The notes beneath the pieces were generated by a model. That model saw only the letters and a program-made list of their open reading frames with translations, had not been told where the DNA came from and searched no databases. 64,000 bases of DNA from Casuarina equisetifolia (taxonomy: Eukaryota > Streptophyta > Magnoliopsida > Fagales > Casuarinaceae): positions 2,976,001 through 3,040,000 of the forward strand of contig CM052357.1 of NCBI GenBank assembly GCA_028551475.1, written 5' to 3'. How positions within the stretch are numbered: position 1 is the stretch's first letter; each line of letters begins with the position of its first letter. This document shows, one piece after another, positions 1 through 14,000 of the stretch. Both the position numbers and the translations under genes were made by a program.

Positions 1-1675
1 CTTGGTCATCAATTCTATAAAGTGGATGGCTTCACTTTTAAAATTATTTGGATGACAAGTCAACCAAAATTAAATGCAATGAAAGCAATATGTGTGGATG
101 AACTTAAAGCAATACTACTGTAGAATAAAATTTGTCGAGGACCATTTGTCCACTCATTACCATGATCTTATCTCTTGACAAGTTATGACCTTATCTCCAA
201 ATCTTTTGTACATTTTTTCTTACTTTAGCTAATATGATTGAAATGTCAATTGTTTTGTTATAAAAAAAATTTTTATTTCGTTATGCTTATATACAATAAA
301 TGCAAGTTAAAATTTTTATTTTATTTTAATTTATTTTTCATCTATTACTATACATTCTATCATCCTTGTCAATCTTTAGAGGTAATGGTAAATTCAATGG
401 AAAAATTGAGTACAAGATGAAGCATCGTGAGGTTGCAAAAAAAAAAAAACCAATATTATCATCACTTTCAAATATTTTTAGGAAATTTCTAGTACAAACA
501 TAAAATTTTGTCATTTTTTTTAACTCACACCTACTCATGTACTCTTAGGGTGTTGAATCTAGAAGCCTAAGCGATGAAGTAGTCTTGGTAATATGCTAAT
601 CTATATAGAAATGACATTTCATCAACACTAACAAAAAAGAAACAATAAAAGAAAACATCACCTTCTGAATTTGGATTGGTCATAGAAATGTAAACCTTCA
701 AAACTAAATCACATTAAATCCTTTGTTAATTCTCTTCAGGTTCATTTTTTTCTCATATATTTTTACTTAATGAAAAAATTAAGTATAAGTTGAGACATTT
801 TGAGGTCTTACACTTGAATCTTTTAACAAAGTGGTTAAGATATGTAATAAAAAACCAAGACCCATTATAAGTAGAATAAACCCACATCTAACACCGTATC
901 CCCATAAGTAAAATCTCTACCTTAATTGATATTCAAGAAATTCTCCTTCAAATAAATAGGATAGTCTATTCACACGAGAAGCCAAAAAGTCCCAACTTGG
1001 TAAGCACTCTCTTACCACAGATCATTTTCCAATGCAGGATTAGAGGTTGGCTATAATAGTTCTGGCAGATTAATGGTCTAAGAACTTCAGGAAGTGTAGT
1101 TGAAAGGATGCATCAACAACACTAATGATAATGTACCAGAATAATTATGCAAAATATAAGTAGGACAAGAAGACTAGATAGAAAGCAAAATTGCAGTTAC
1201 AAACAACTTGTTTGCCAACAAAGAGATAAAAGAAAATTTTAGCAACATAACGTCTAATTATTCTTATAAACGTAAGGATATTGTGAGAGCATGGCTCACA
1301 AACCAATAGGTGAATTTGATGTACCAAAAGTTTGATTCAGAACAGTGACATTCACTGGTATCATGGAAAGTGTTTGGTGGTACGAAATCCTGAAACTGTT
1401 AACATTGAACATCTATTCCTAAAGTCAGGACAGCACTGATGAAGAATATACGAAAAGACAAAAAAGGAAGCCTATAACCCTAAACATAAGCCAGTGACGA
1501 ATCTTCCTGGACGATCTTGATAGCATTGGTATGGAAGCACAGGAAAAGTCCAGTTGAAGAAGCCTGAAAATGATGTCCCCTCCAGAGTCAACCCTAAAGG
1601 AACAAAGGAGGGAAGGAAAAATGAGAGAGAAAACTCCAAGATTTTAACTACCCACCCTCTATCAAGAAGCATCTT
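1..1675. repeat. Diverged partial copy of the KH-gene 3' flank (copy 1)
   Basis: This stretch matches 7112-11025 in the same orientation. Positions 1-770 match about 7112-8045, 880-1435 match about 9545-10105, and 1441-1675 match about 10795-11025. Similarity stops at about 1675, which corresponds to a point a few bases past the stop codon of the KH gene on its 3' side, so no KH coding sequence is included. Copy 1 lacks several blocks present in copy 2, for example 10105-10790. I see no gene in it; short open frames on either strand are chance or old 3'UTR sequence. Confidence 0.8.
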
Positions 1676-2366
1676 CCGTCAAATTTTTGTTTGGAAAAAG
1701 ACCACTATGACTTTGGGGTGCTAAGAGTCTATGTTCAACAGTACAACAGATACGTGAGACACAATCTTCCAAAGTCCCCAATGATGAACTGGTCGTCACC
1801 TTCTAGCTCATTACCTGAATTCTCTCACTCTAGAAGCGTGGTCAGAAAACAACAACGAAGAAGATGAAAATTAAAAATTAAAAAAGAAAAAAAAATGGCA
1901 GCCATTTTCTAAAGCAAGCCTATTCTGGATGCCATAAAATTTTCCTTAAAATGAGAGACCAGGTACAGATTATAACAAATTGTCATTAGTCCCAAAATTT
2001 TGAATGATTAAAACATGAGGAATAGTGGAATGAATGAAAAAAAAAAAAAAAAAAGGGCTAACGATTTTCTCTGTTTTATCATGTGAATCCCTCGATGGAA
2101 AGGTCCCGAGATAAGCCTAAACTGGACAAAATTTTATTGGGTCAAATGTGCCAACAAACGTGCGCACCGATTATTGCCTAAATTAATGGTCGACGTAAGT
2201 GAAGCAACCTATTTTGACCTATAAGGGTACTGACTCACGGATAAATATATGCTTTCCACTCGGTATATAATCCTTAGTCATCCATAAGTTCTTCAAAGTT
2301 TCGCTTTGTGGTACTTTGCCTTCGTGTTCTTTCCTCTTTGTGCGACTTTGCCTGTGTTCTTTCCTA
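1676..2366 (+). other. Upstream region of the GDSL gene
   Basis: AT-rich non-coding DNA between the end of the duplicated block and the GDSL start codon. It includes an A-run near 2037-2054 and, close to the gene, a TATA-like box. No other gene is seen. Confidence 0.5.
2264..2270 (+). promoter_or_regulatory. TATA box of the GDSL gene
   Basis: The heptamer TATATAA lies about 97 bp before the chosen ATG at 2367. This is a normal plant spacing and would put transcription start near 2295-2300. Confidence 0.5.
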
Positions 2367-5021
2367 ATGGACACTCAGAAGCTCCTCTACACTCTTCTCT
2401 ACGGCTTTATCTTCTCCATGTTCTCAGGTTTTTTGCAGTTCAAGTCTGCCTTTCCAAACTCGTCTTTAGAATTCAGGCCTTTTCAATAAGCTTTGTCTGT
2501 GCATGTGGGTGATTTATGACAGGGCAACAACTGGCTCAGGGAAGTCGCCACCACCATCCCCATCATCGTCTCTTTGGTTCTAGTCCCAGAAAGCTTTTTG
2601 TCTTTGGGGATTCATATGTTGACACCGGCAACATGAAATCGGAATTCAACTCCTGGAAATATCCATACGGCATGACCTTCCCTGGAAAACCAACTGGTCG
2701 TTTTTCCGATGGCCGTGTCCTGACCGACTACGTGGGTCAGCATTCCTGTCTCTTTAACGATATACTTTTTTTTTTAGTATTTTCTTTATCTTACTTTTTT
2801 GGCACAATCAACGGGCTTGCTTTAGTTTTCTTATTTCTTTAACGGCGTGGGGGGAGTTACCACTTTCGCCTTCAGATTTTGCATTATTGGTCTAACTTTT
2901 TTGTCTTGTTTCAACGAAAAGTCCAAAGCATAAATAGCGAGCCATTACAGCCATAACTTCAGGTGAGAGTAGGTCACCTTTATTAACAACAAACAACAGA
3001 ACGGGCATAGGTATAATATTTACTATTACAGGTTTAGCAACTCAATAATGACCTTATCATTATATAGGTTGTCATATTTGTCTAGTATAGATAAAGTATG
3101 AATTTGTGGAGTTATTTATAAAATAATGAGTTTCATAACTTTTGAATTGACTTTTAAGTTGAATAACAAAAATCTTATTATGGGTTTAAAATTCTAGCTT
3201 CTCCCATGACAATTATATAGATAAGGTTAAATCCAAAATCTATTATAAGGCAAAATGATAGTCTAATAATTGTTAATTATAGTGAAGGGATGTGTTATAG
3301 TATATGGTATCTGCCTCATGTTGCTAAGGCATGGATTTGTATAAGTATTTATAAGATAATGAGAATCATTAACTCTTGAGCTTGACTTTTGAATTAAATA
3401 ATATAACTTTTAATATAGTTACTTCTTGATAACATAGCTCTTACACTAAAATTGTAGAATTAACTTATGGCTCTGTTCAGCAAAGTAAAGTACACTTGTC
3501 TCTTTTGTACATGATGCGTGGATGACTAACATAATTTAATCCCATAATTTCCGATCTTTTCTCTAATTGTCCGGTTGCAGCCAAGTTCATAGGGCTTGAA
3601 TCTCCTATTCCGTACAACCAGAGGAAACATGGAGAGAAATGCCTCAAATACGGAGTGAACTTTGGTTATGGAGGGACCGGCGTATTCGATACCTTAGTCC
3701 CAGGCCCAAACATGACCATGCAGGTCGACTTCTTCGAAAATCTCATCAAAGACAACATCTATGCTGCTGCCGACCTGGAGTCCTCTGTCGCCCTCGTTTC
3801 CTTTACCAACAATGACTACTCGAATTACCTTTTCAGGAATGGGTCTATTGAGGTAAGAGCTTTTACGTCTAGATACACAATAATAACGATTATAGTAATA
3901 GTAATCATAGCAGCCGTCTCTTGTCAAAAGAAATTGTTGGGTTAAGGGATTCTCTTTGGTCCATCAAATCTTGGGATTATTAATCCTTACTGTTGTTAGT
4001 CTTACTGTGTGTACGATGATAGTCTTAAATGGAAAGATAAAATCTCAATAGTACAAAATCTTTATTATAAAGTTTAATGAAAAAAAATTAACTCTTGAAC
4101 TAATTGTTGTATTAAGTTTTTTTATCATTTAACTTGGATTTGAAAGCAACCTGAATTTGTTATATCACATAAAACTTTAAATTTAATGATATTTAATGTA
4201 TGAGAAATTATATGTGCCGAACAAGGATCCACGTTAGAAGATAAAATTCTTGTAATAAAGTTAAAGTAAGAAATAAAATTTTCAACCCTTAACTTGAATC
4301 TTTAGATCTTTTAACTTTTCATTAGTTTTACTTATGAAGCTGCTCTTTAGGGTTATAGATAGTATTAAAAACAGCAGTGTGAAGTGGTCAACTAAAACAG
4401 CCGTACTATTCCTATGGATTTTCTTTCCTTTGCTGCTTATATTTTTATTTCATATTTGAAGTAAGAAAATTATGGCTGAACTTCACCCAAATCCATCAAT
4501 TGTAGGGTTTGCAATCTTTCATTATCGCAGTGGTCGATCAACTAACTTTTAACTTGAAACGCATCCATGGTTTGGGAGTGAAAAAAATAGCTGTGACAGC
4601 GGCAGAGCCTTTAGGATGTCTCCCTCCGAGCACGGTCAAATCCTCATTTCATCAATGCAATGGGACTGAAAACTTGCTATCGAGTTTACACAACTTCTTG
4701 TTGCGCAAAGCCGTGGCAAAGTTGAACAACGAGACAAAGAACAACGATTTTGTCATTCTCGATCTTTATGCCTCCTTCATGTCTGTAGTCATGGACAAAG
4801 GAGAGCACTTAGGAAGTACAAAGTTCGAGAACCCATTGAAGCCCTGTTGTATTCCTGTAAGCAGTGAATATTTTTGTGGAAGTAAGGACGAGACTGGAGC
4901 CAAGAAGTATACGATTTGTGAGGACCCCGAATCGTCATTCTTTTGGGACATGGAGCATCCTACACAGAAGGGATGGCGTGTTGTCTCTTCAGCTTTGCAA
5001 GCCATTCTTCAAGAACTTTAG
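2367..5021 (+). CDS. GDSL esterase/lipase, secreted (At5g03610-like subgroup)
   Basis: Four exons are inferred: 2367-2427, 2523-2735, 3581-3852 and 4506-5021, giving 353 residues with all phases consistent. The hydrophobic N-terminus (about residues 5-21) is a signal peptide, so the product should be secreted or in the endomembrane system. Block I GDSYVDTGN carries the nucleophile Ser51. The GGTGVFDT segment fits block II. The C-terminal WDMEHP supplies Asp330 and His333 of the triad. The block III motif, usually G-N-D in this subgroup, reads N-N-D here (168-170). A His-rich stretch (HHHPHH) precedes the domain, as in relatives. The first intron is only 95 bp and separates the signal peptide from the hydrolase domain; read without it, the ATG frame stops early. 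The family hydrolyses acyl esters; the substrate is unknown. The gene probably belongs to a tandem unit with the KH 3' flank. Confidence 0.88.
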
Positions 5022-7111
5022 TGGAGTTATAGAGGAGGAAAAAGAAAATTTTGGCAATACTAAGTTGTTTTTTATTTTTCTAAGTTTTGTATATAAAATC
5101 TCACATTAAAAAATAAGATTTTTGACATAAAATTTAACAATTTTTACATCTTTATTTGTTTGCTAAGCAATGCAGATACATCGTACTCTTAAACTAAAAG
5201 CTTATGATTATCTTGACATGTTTATATTAAAATGTCTTTGTCCAAAATAAGAACGCACTTACCTTATGGTAAGAGCTTAACCATATGCATATATGATTTC
5301 TAGTCTCCCATTGTTATAAAACAATACACAAATGCAAAGATGTTGAAACACAATAATGCAACTCTCAGAGCATAAAAAAAAAAAAAGGCAAGTCAAACCC
5401 AAGACCAGTCATGCTCAAATAAAAAAATACATAAACAAACTAGCAAAAGACGATGTCAATTTGCATAGCAGTTAAACCAACCCTTTTTATATCTTCCTCA
5501 TAGCCTTGAGGGTCCCTATCACACTTAATACACCATTTCACCTCCCGCCAATAATTGTTCCCCATCCAGCCCCAGAAAGAAAGAGACCCCTTCTCTAATA
5601 TTAATTATTGACCCAGTCAAAGTCCTCGTCTTTAGCCACACCAGCATCACCCATGCAGAAGTCCAAACTGACGGCTGCCCAATAATTCTTCTACTTTTCT
5701 CATTGTGAGTTACATCAGTGTACAGATACAAGGAAATGATAGTGTAGTAAAAACCAAAACATTGGGTTTTTTCATAATAGAAAGCAATACATTTTCTCAT
5801 GTTAGAATTTGTAAAATTGGTAAGGACATATCTGTCCTTTTCCCCTAGCACCCACGTGTGTGCTGTCTTCAAGAGTCGTGTGTGTCAACTGCACCGACAT
5901 TATTATTGCAAAATGTGAGCTGGAGTTCCGTGGAGGAGGGAGTGCTACCGAGAGGTGGGAGAGCCGTGAGGGCATTGTGCATAAAGCTCTTTCTGAACGG
6001 TTTCATTGTTGTTCCAGCGACTTACGCAGCCATGTAATCATATTCTTATGTTAATATAACGGAGAAGGAGCCACACAATGTGGTGACAGTGTACATAAGC
6101 GTGATTTGCCGAACCACTCTAAACAAATTGTACTGATTTCTTACCTCTTTGATCTTAATAACGTGGCGTTGGTATGATTAATGCGTGATGTGTAGCTTCT
6201 TGTCCCACTGAAAATTTAGACCATGCTTTGTTCCGGTTCAAGAGTTTCTAGTTGAAGTTTTCCGGTGTTTTTTTTTTAAAAAAAAAACCTCAATCTCAGC
6301 TACTCTCAACCCGAACCTACAACCCAAACCGACTAGTTTCTTTTCCAGGCCAAGTCTGTGTATCACAACTTTCACTATGGGTTATATCATCTTCAACACA
6401 CCCCTTCTATGTCGTTAACATAGATAATAATTGAAGTATAGAAGCCTACATCAAGAATTGGGCCATAACTTTACATTATATTTAAATATGGAAGTTTATC
6501 TTAAAACTCATAAATAATAGGCAGTAAGCCCCTATTAGTAGTGATAAGGCTAGAATCTTTGTATCACCACGTCTATATGAAATATAAAATCCTCAACACG
6601 AGTGATCTTAAAGAACCATCGGCAACCATATCATCTAGCACACTATGATCCAGCCCTTCTTGGAGGTAGTGCTACTCCTTCCTGTCGTGGATAGTAGCAA
6701 ACCCGAACCCCAATCCACCTTCCCCTGATCCACTCACTAGACACATCGTTTGGGCCCCGAAAACCCTATTCCAACCCGGCTCACCTTAATGGGCACATTC
6801 GTGACCAAACAGCATGGAGTAGCTATTGACCACCGCCACTACCCCCATTGTTTAAAGAAGATTTAGTTCGTATTGTAGTGTACACAATTGTGAACAACAA
6901 GGGGGACTAGATTTTAGTGTTTCTTACCAAAAACCTTAGATGAGATTTTTGTGCAAGAACTATTAGATTGAAGTTAGATACAGGTACTTACATGCTAAAC
7001 CATGTGAAGTGAGAGAAAAAAATTTCTTTAAGAAATTTTGAAAACATTTAAGACTAGTGTGAAATGGTAAATCGTTTGACAATGCTAATAAATCATAAGG
7101 CTTACTGTTTT
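5022..7111. other. Intergenic DNA after the GDSL gene
   Basis: About 2.1 kb of AT-rich sequence up to the second duplicated block. Open frames on both strands (for example 5525-5872, minus) have no recognisable domain or conserved neighbour. I see no supported gene, RNA or element here. Confidence 0.5.
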
Positions 7112-10100
7112 CTTGGTCATCAATTCTATAAAGCGGATGGTTTCATTTTTTAAATTATTTGGATGACCAGTCAACCAAAATTAAATGCAATGAAAGCAAC
7201 AAGAGTGGATGAACTTAGAGTAATACTGCGATAGAATAAAATTCATCGACGACCATTTGTCTAGTCATTATCAACATCTTATCTCTTGACAATCTTTGAT
7301 AAGGATTTCAAAGTTATACATGGGATTTGATTCTGACTAGATTTTTAGTAAAACTTTCTTCACTATTCAAACAAGGTGAATTCAATCACAATTCAGTAGA
7401 ATTCTTCACAACCTAAAAATGTATTTGTAAATGTAATATTATAGTATCGTTACAATGTTAATATATATAGAAATGACACTAAATCAACAATCAAATACAG
7501 ATAATAATAAAACATAACCACATGAATTGTGTTGGTATATAGATGTAAACCTTTAAACTAAATCACATAAAGAGTTTTTTTTTGTTCTTTTATTTCTATA
7601 CATTCTATCATCCTTGTCAATTTTTAAAGGAAATGGTACATTCAATGAAAAAATCGAGTACAAGGTGAAGCATTGTGAGGTTGCAAAAAACCAATATTAT
7701 CATCACGTTCCACTTATTTTTAGAAAATTTCTAATATAAGCATAAAATTTTTATTGTTTTTTTTTTTCAACTCATACACCTACTCAAATACACTCAAAAT
7801 GTCTAATCTAGAAACCTGAGCAACGAAGTAGTCTTGGTAATATGCTAATCTATATAGAAATGACACTTCATCAGCAATTAGATAAAAAACCCTAAACATA
7901 ACCTTCTGAATTTGGATTGGTCATATGGATGTAAACCTTCAAAACTAAATCAAATGAACTCCATTGTTAATTCTCTTCGTGTTCGTTTTATTTTTCTCAT
8001 ATATTTTTAATTAGTGGAAAAATTAAGTACAAGGTGAGACATTGTGATTCATGAGCGTGATTATATTACATGCAAAACAATACCATGTTAACTGTTATGA
8101 AGTAAAACCATGACTTTCTAGGTGTTATTTTGGGAAAAAACTGCACCTAAATTATATATCATAAAAGAGTGAACATAAATTGCAATAAGGTGTGACAATC
8201 TAATAGATGATATGACATAGCAGTTGAACATAAATAGCAATGAATTATGTTGGAGAATCTTACATAAGACTATTATTACAGGCCTACAGTCATAAACTAA
8301 CAGTATAAAGGAATTGTGTTCTTTCTATTTTTCTGTACTTTTTTTCGTTGTATCTTAGTTTATGTTGTCATTATGATCTCTTATTATAATGGGGCACATG
8401 GTGAAGCATTTGATACACTGGTAATTGGTGCCAAGATGAGCATGCTTTCATTTTGCCATCGATGTTCCTGAACATAGCTTTTTGTCACTTTGCCAACCTT
8501 TTCGCTACATGTTAATCATCTAGTTAGGTGCTCTTGTCATGAAATGATTAACGGTGATTAAGCAATAAATACACACCGTAATATCAGGAACACAGACATG
8601 TTCAAATGTTTAGAACCAAACACCACTTTTATTCATGGAGAAACAATTTCATGACATCTGTAGCCACAATTGCAACAAAGTTCGGCCAAACTCTAGGCTG
8701 CAGTGAGAAAGAAGAGAGCGAAACTGAAGCCATCATCCATACATTGATTCTTTTTGTTATAGCTGATTGTGCATATTCAAAGTGTGGCGACAGCAACATG
8801 GATAAAGTTTCTTTAATATCTGAGCCCTCCTGTAGCTTGTTACAGAAACAAGGTACCCACATGCCTTCCCATGTTCCCTCTTTCTTATCAGTTAGGAAAG
8901 TTACAATAATCAGAAAGGTTAATCCGTTCATCCCCAGTCTCAAAAGAACCCAGGTATATATATAAATAGAGAACTTCAACTGCCAAAGCAAAAGGCTCAT
9001 TGATTGTATTTTAAATTTTGTATCCTGTCTTTATGCTACAGAAGTTGGCTTACAACAAAAATATTTACAAGCACAAGATATGTAAATAGCTTTGTGTAAG
9101 CATTCCACGCGCTGCTATTAACAGCATAAACCCTTTCAACAAGTTCACTACCAGTTGTTACATCAGTAGGGGGTTATCTAGTCTATAAATTCATTGACCA
9201 TTCAACAACTGCAAAATTTGCAGCCAATAATACAAGCAAAATCTCGATGACAAAACAAAAACCCAAATTCATTGGTGGTCCAAACATCCATGCTGCTGAT
9301 AACATATAGGCTAAATAGAATAGAGAGATTCACAAAAGAAAATATAAAAGGGTACGTGAGGTCTATCTTAGATAGTTCAGGTTGGCAATGGCCGTTCATA
9401 AGGGATGTTTAAGGTACAAGAACTTAAGCTTGCTCCTATCTTGGCTATTCATAATAGAGATGGAAGCAAGTTCGTCAGCAATACTCTATTGATCTCAATC
9501 CGGAAATATAGCTATCTATGATGTGTTTCGACTCATTTATAGCAGGAAATTTTCTTTACCCAAAAGAAAAATCTCTACCCCTGCTGATGTTCAAGGAATT
9601 CTCCAGAAGTAAATAAGGAAATCTATCCAACACCAGAAGCCAAAAAGCCACTCTCTTACAACAAAGCCTTTTGTAACAGAGAATTTGTAGTTGGCTGTAA
9701 TAGTTCCAACAGAAATAATAGTCTAGAAACTTGAGGAAGAGTGGTTGAAAGGACGTATCAACCCCATTAGAACTAATGTGCGAGAACAAATTATGCAAAT
9801 ATGCGAACAATATGAGCAGAACCAGAAGACCAGATAGAGGGCAAAATTGCAGTAACACATAAGCCGTTTGCCATACCAAAAAGATGACAGAAAAAATTAT
9901 AGATGTACTGTTTAATTCTTCTTGTAAATGTAAAGATATCGTGAAGGCTTGGCTCGTGAACCAAATCAAACCGTTAGGTGTATTTGAGAAACTAAAAGTT
10001 TCCGAGTCACAACAGTGACATTCAATACGGTAATGGATAGAGTTTGGCCATATAAATCCTGAAACTGCTTATACTGAACATCTATTCCTATAGTCAGGAC

Positions 10101-11025
10101 AAGATGAATTGAGGAGTTTTCAAAATAAAAAGAAAAAGTGAGTAAAAAGAGTCATAAGCGTAGGATCATGATTTGTTTCAACAGTAGAATAAGAAGTGAA
10201 CCGCATAGTGTGTTTGAGGAAATGAATTAAAAAAATTACACCCTCGAGGCTTTTTAGATGCAAGAGCATACGCAGATTAGTAAGCCATGAGACATGAGAT
10301 TTACTGCAATATTAGTAAGAAGGCATAAAGAAAGCCGCAGGAAAAATTATCATACTTTAGAAAGGATGATTCCATGATTTCCTTCATCATGAAATCTCAT
10401 ATGTCTAGCAAGGGTAAGACAGAAGACAGAAGTAATGTGCAGAGAAAGAGCACATTTAACAGCAGAAGACGATCTCTCTTCTCACTGCACTACAAATGAA
10501 AGCCAAGGAGTGTATTGAAAGAAGACATCACCAACTAATCTAAACTTGCGCCATTGATAGAAAAGATTCGTCTAGCAAGAATCTGAGAGTGAGGTTGAGC
10601 CGCCAGATAACAGCACATACATTAAAAGTTTGACAATTATGGTCAACCCAGGCTCTATTATCCGATATGAAAATAAAATTTCGAGTATGACAGCATTGGA
10701 AATAAGACGAACCACACATTTTTTAATGACATCGCCAGACAAAATAACACGAAAGGGAAGAAAGATCCTAATAGTTCTAAGATATTGCAGATGAAGAATA
10801 GATGAAGAGACAAAGAAGGAAGCCTATAACACTAAACATAAGCCAGAGGCCAATCTTCCCGGATGATCTTGATGGCACTGATACGGAAGAACAGGAGTCC
10901 AGTTGAAGAAGCCTAGAAATGATGTCCTCTCCAGAGCCAACCCTAAAGGAACTAATGAGATGAACCGTGAGGGAGAAAATTCCAAGATTTTAACTATTCA
11001 CCTTCTATCTAGAAGCATCCTCAAA
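7112..11025. repeat. KH-gene 3' flank (copy 2 of the duplicated block)
   Basis: This is the longer counterpart of 1-1675 and is still attached to the KH gene, whose last codons are at 11028-11159. The part nearest the gene (about 10800-11027) must include 3'UTR. Open frames at 8606-9000 and 9556-9969 lack family features. The paired blocks are clearly similar by eye but carry many substitutions and indels, so the duplication is not recent. Confidence 0.75.
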
Positions 11026-11027
11026 AG

Positions 11028-14000
11028 TCACGTGGCCATTATAAATGCCTGAATCAAGTTTTCTGCAGCACGCTTCTGATCAGGTGTGCCTGATATTAGA
11101 GCAATACGATCACCCCGAGAAGATTTGGAATCAGAAATCTCTACCATTGCACCTGATATCTGGTAGGAAAACAAGGCATTACGGGGTCATTCAGTCTAGC
11201 AAATTTGTTAATATATTCAGGCGAAGTATAGATTGTGCTCCAAAGAAAATCCAAAAAAAAAAAGAAAGGATTTGAAAATTATAACAAAATCATTAGACCT
11301 CAACTACAAAGATAAAATTGCAGAGACATCAAAGCATAGAGACATTTGCTTATTAATGTTTTATAAACCATGATAAATCACGTTTGTTGAGGAGATAGGA
11401 AAAGAGATCAACAAAATCATTAGACCTCACGTTTGTTGAGGACACAAACTTAGAAAAATTGACTTCGTGAAGCATTATGATCAGGTGTAACTTTAGCACA
11501 GGTACAAAGACTGGGATCATAATACTATGAAGTATTTGCTTATGTAACCCAGTAAGCCCCCTGGGTATCATCATTCTCAGAAATGTGATGCATGTGGGTC
11601 CAACAGCCAAATATATGATGATGCCATGTTTGGCTTAGTTAGGAATCTAGTAGAATTCCAGGGAATCTGATTCCTGCATATGGCTTATTCCCCAGGATAA
11701 TACAAGAATAATTTATATTTCCAAGATATCCCTGCATAGTATACATTTCATATACTGCAGTTCTAAATTTGGTCTAGTCAGTTCACTGTGGCACAAAATC
11801 ATGAAGAGGCTAGAATAACTTGGGAAGAGAGCGGCACCTCTCTGTTGAGTGATGTGGGTCCATGGCTGGCAGTGCGCCTTTACGCCTTGGAATCCCAATG
11901 GACCCACATCAATGAGTCTCAAAAATTAGGTTGGAAAGATAACATGGTATTAAATAAACTGTGTTAGTAGTATTTATTGCTTTTTCTTTTTCTGAAAAAA
12001 GAGATTTCCTTTGCCTGTGTACATTTCATATATTTCCAAGATATCCCTGCATAGTATACATTCCATACACTGCAGTTCTAAATTTGGTCTAGTCGGTTCA
12101 CTGTGACACAAAATCATGAAGAGGATAGAATAACTTGGGAAGAGAGTGGCACCTCTCTGTTGAGTCTCAAAAGCTAGGACAGAAAGATAACATAGCATTA
12201 AATAAACAGTGTTAATGATATTTATTGCTTTTTCTTTGTCTGAAAAAAGATATTTCCTGTGCATGTCCGGAAATGACCAAGCATGAGTTGATCCATCATA
12301 AGACATTTTTACATAGCAAATTGCATTATAAATAATCATTGAAATGGACTTTAGCTGAAATATTTCAAATTCCTTATCTAGATTCAGGTATGCTACACCA
12401 GCAATCAGAAAATTAAATCTTATGTAGGAAGCTGAACCAACCTTCCGAATGTTAGCAATATTGGCCCCTCCCTTACCCATCACTTTCCCCACTGCATTTG
12501 CAGGTACTAAAATCTCAAGAGGTGATGGGGCGGGTAACCTGCACAGAGATATAGGTTAAAAAGAAAATACAGATATTATGGATAAAACCCAATTTTTAAG
12601 ACCAGATCTCATGAAAATAATATACTGACCCCCCATACAGCTTGGATGAATATGTTGGCATGGATCCGTAGCCATTTTCACCCATCTATCAGCAAGACAG
12701 AAAAGAAAGACTTAAAGCTAGCAAAAGCAAAGGAAAAAAATTATCATCCAGGATAAACATCACATAAAGCCACAAAAGTCAGCATTTAACAGAATGCAAA
12801 ATTCTTTTACTCTAAAATAAAACGAACTCATGCCCAACCAGTTCAAAGAAAAAGTTCAAAACAAAATAGTCTAGCAAAATGCTCGTGTTTGGAAAAACCT
12901 GACATAAAGGCATCAGGTACTCATCCTAACGGACGATCACCACCATAGCAAGGGCATTCTCAAACACATTATTAAAAAAGCTCTAGATTAATGCAGAAAG
13001 ATCTCAAGTGGCATGTAACAAATTTTATAAGCGTTGACATGATCTCTGATAAATATAGAAGTACCAAAACTATTTGGCAAAAGAAACTTCCCCATTTTCA
13101 CAGCTAAGTGAAGAAAGAACCAAACAATTCTCAGGCACAAACAGGTGCAATGACCACCGCTCATCAGCTAAAACCCATTTAGAGCAAAATAGCAACTAAA
13201 ATAAGCTATTGATCAAAATGACACAGATCAGTTTAGGGAGATCTTGCAATAATCACCAGCCCCAACTATTGATGACTATTAAACCGCCAGGTGAGCACCA
13301 GGAGTATAAAAAAGTTCATCTTTACTAGGCGTAAGGATAATAAACATAAGTTAAAATGATGAAAGATACAGTGGCCTTCATGATATCGCGATACAAAAAT
13401 AAAGTACAAACTTACCGACAAAGACCCATATCCATAGAGGCTGCTTGAAGAAAGCATTCCCAGACCACTTCCACTTTCAACCCTCTGATCATATCCCATT
13501 GGAGCAATAGGGGGAATAGACGGCAAAACAGATGGAACTGAAAGACCAGAACCAGCTGAGAAAAGAGAATCAGCACCAACAGTTGGGTTGTGGCCACCAT
13601 CCCTCTCTTTCAAGACATCATCACGGAGCCTTAGAACAATCTGGATAAGTGCATCTCTAACACTACTAACTTCTCCAAGCACCTATTTTAGGAAAACTTT
13701 CAATATAAAGCATTGAATATAATTTAGTATTAAGACACAACTTAATGCCCATTAAACAAACCTCAACAAGTTCATCGTTTACATCAGCACACTTAGGCTT
13801 CTGGCCTTTTGAGATACGGACATCAGCCCTAGTTCTCTTACGGATCTCATTTATAATAGAGCCACTTTTTCCAATGATACAACCAATGACTTTGGATGGA
13901 ACAAGGAGTCTGATACTAATTGTCTCATCATCTTCATCATTAATCTTTGCTTGCAGCAATAGAACAGCCTCCACCGCCATGGATTTCATATCATCGGGTG

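Noticed and set aside
2306-2512. 68-codon frame ahead of the GDSL domain as an alternative N-terminus
   Set aside because: It lies in the same frame as the GDSL block but is closed by a stop and has no good ATG context; the ATG at 2367 plus a 95-bp intron gives a proper signal peptide.
5525-5872. 115-codon minus-strand frame
   Set aside because: No domain, no paralogue in the duplicated blocks, and no splice or promoter support.
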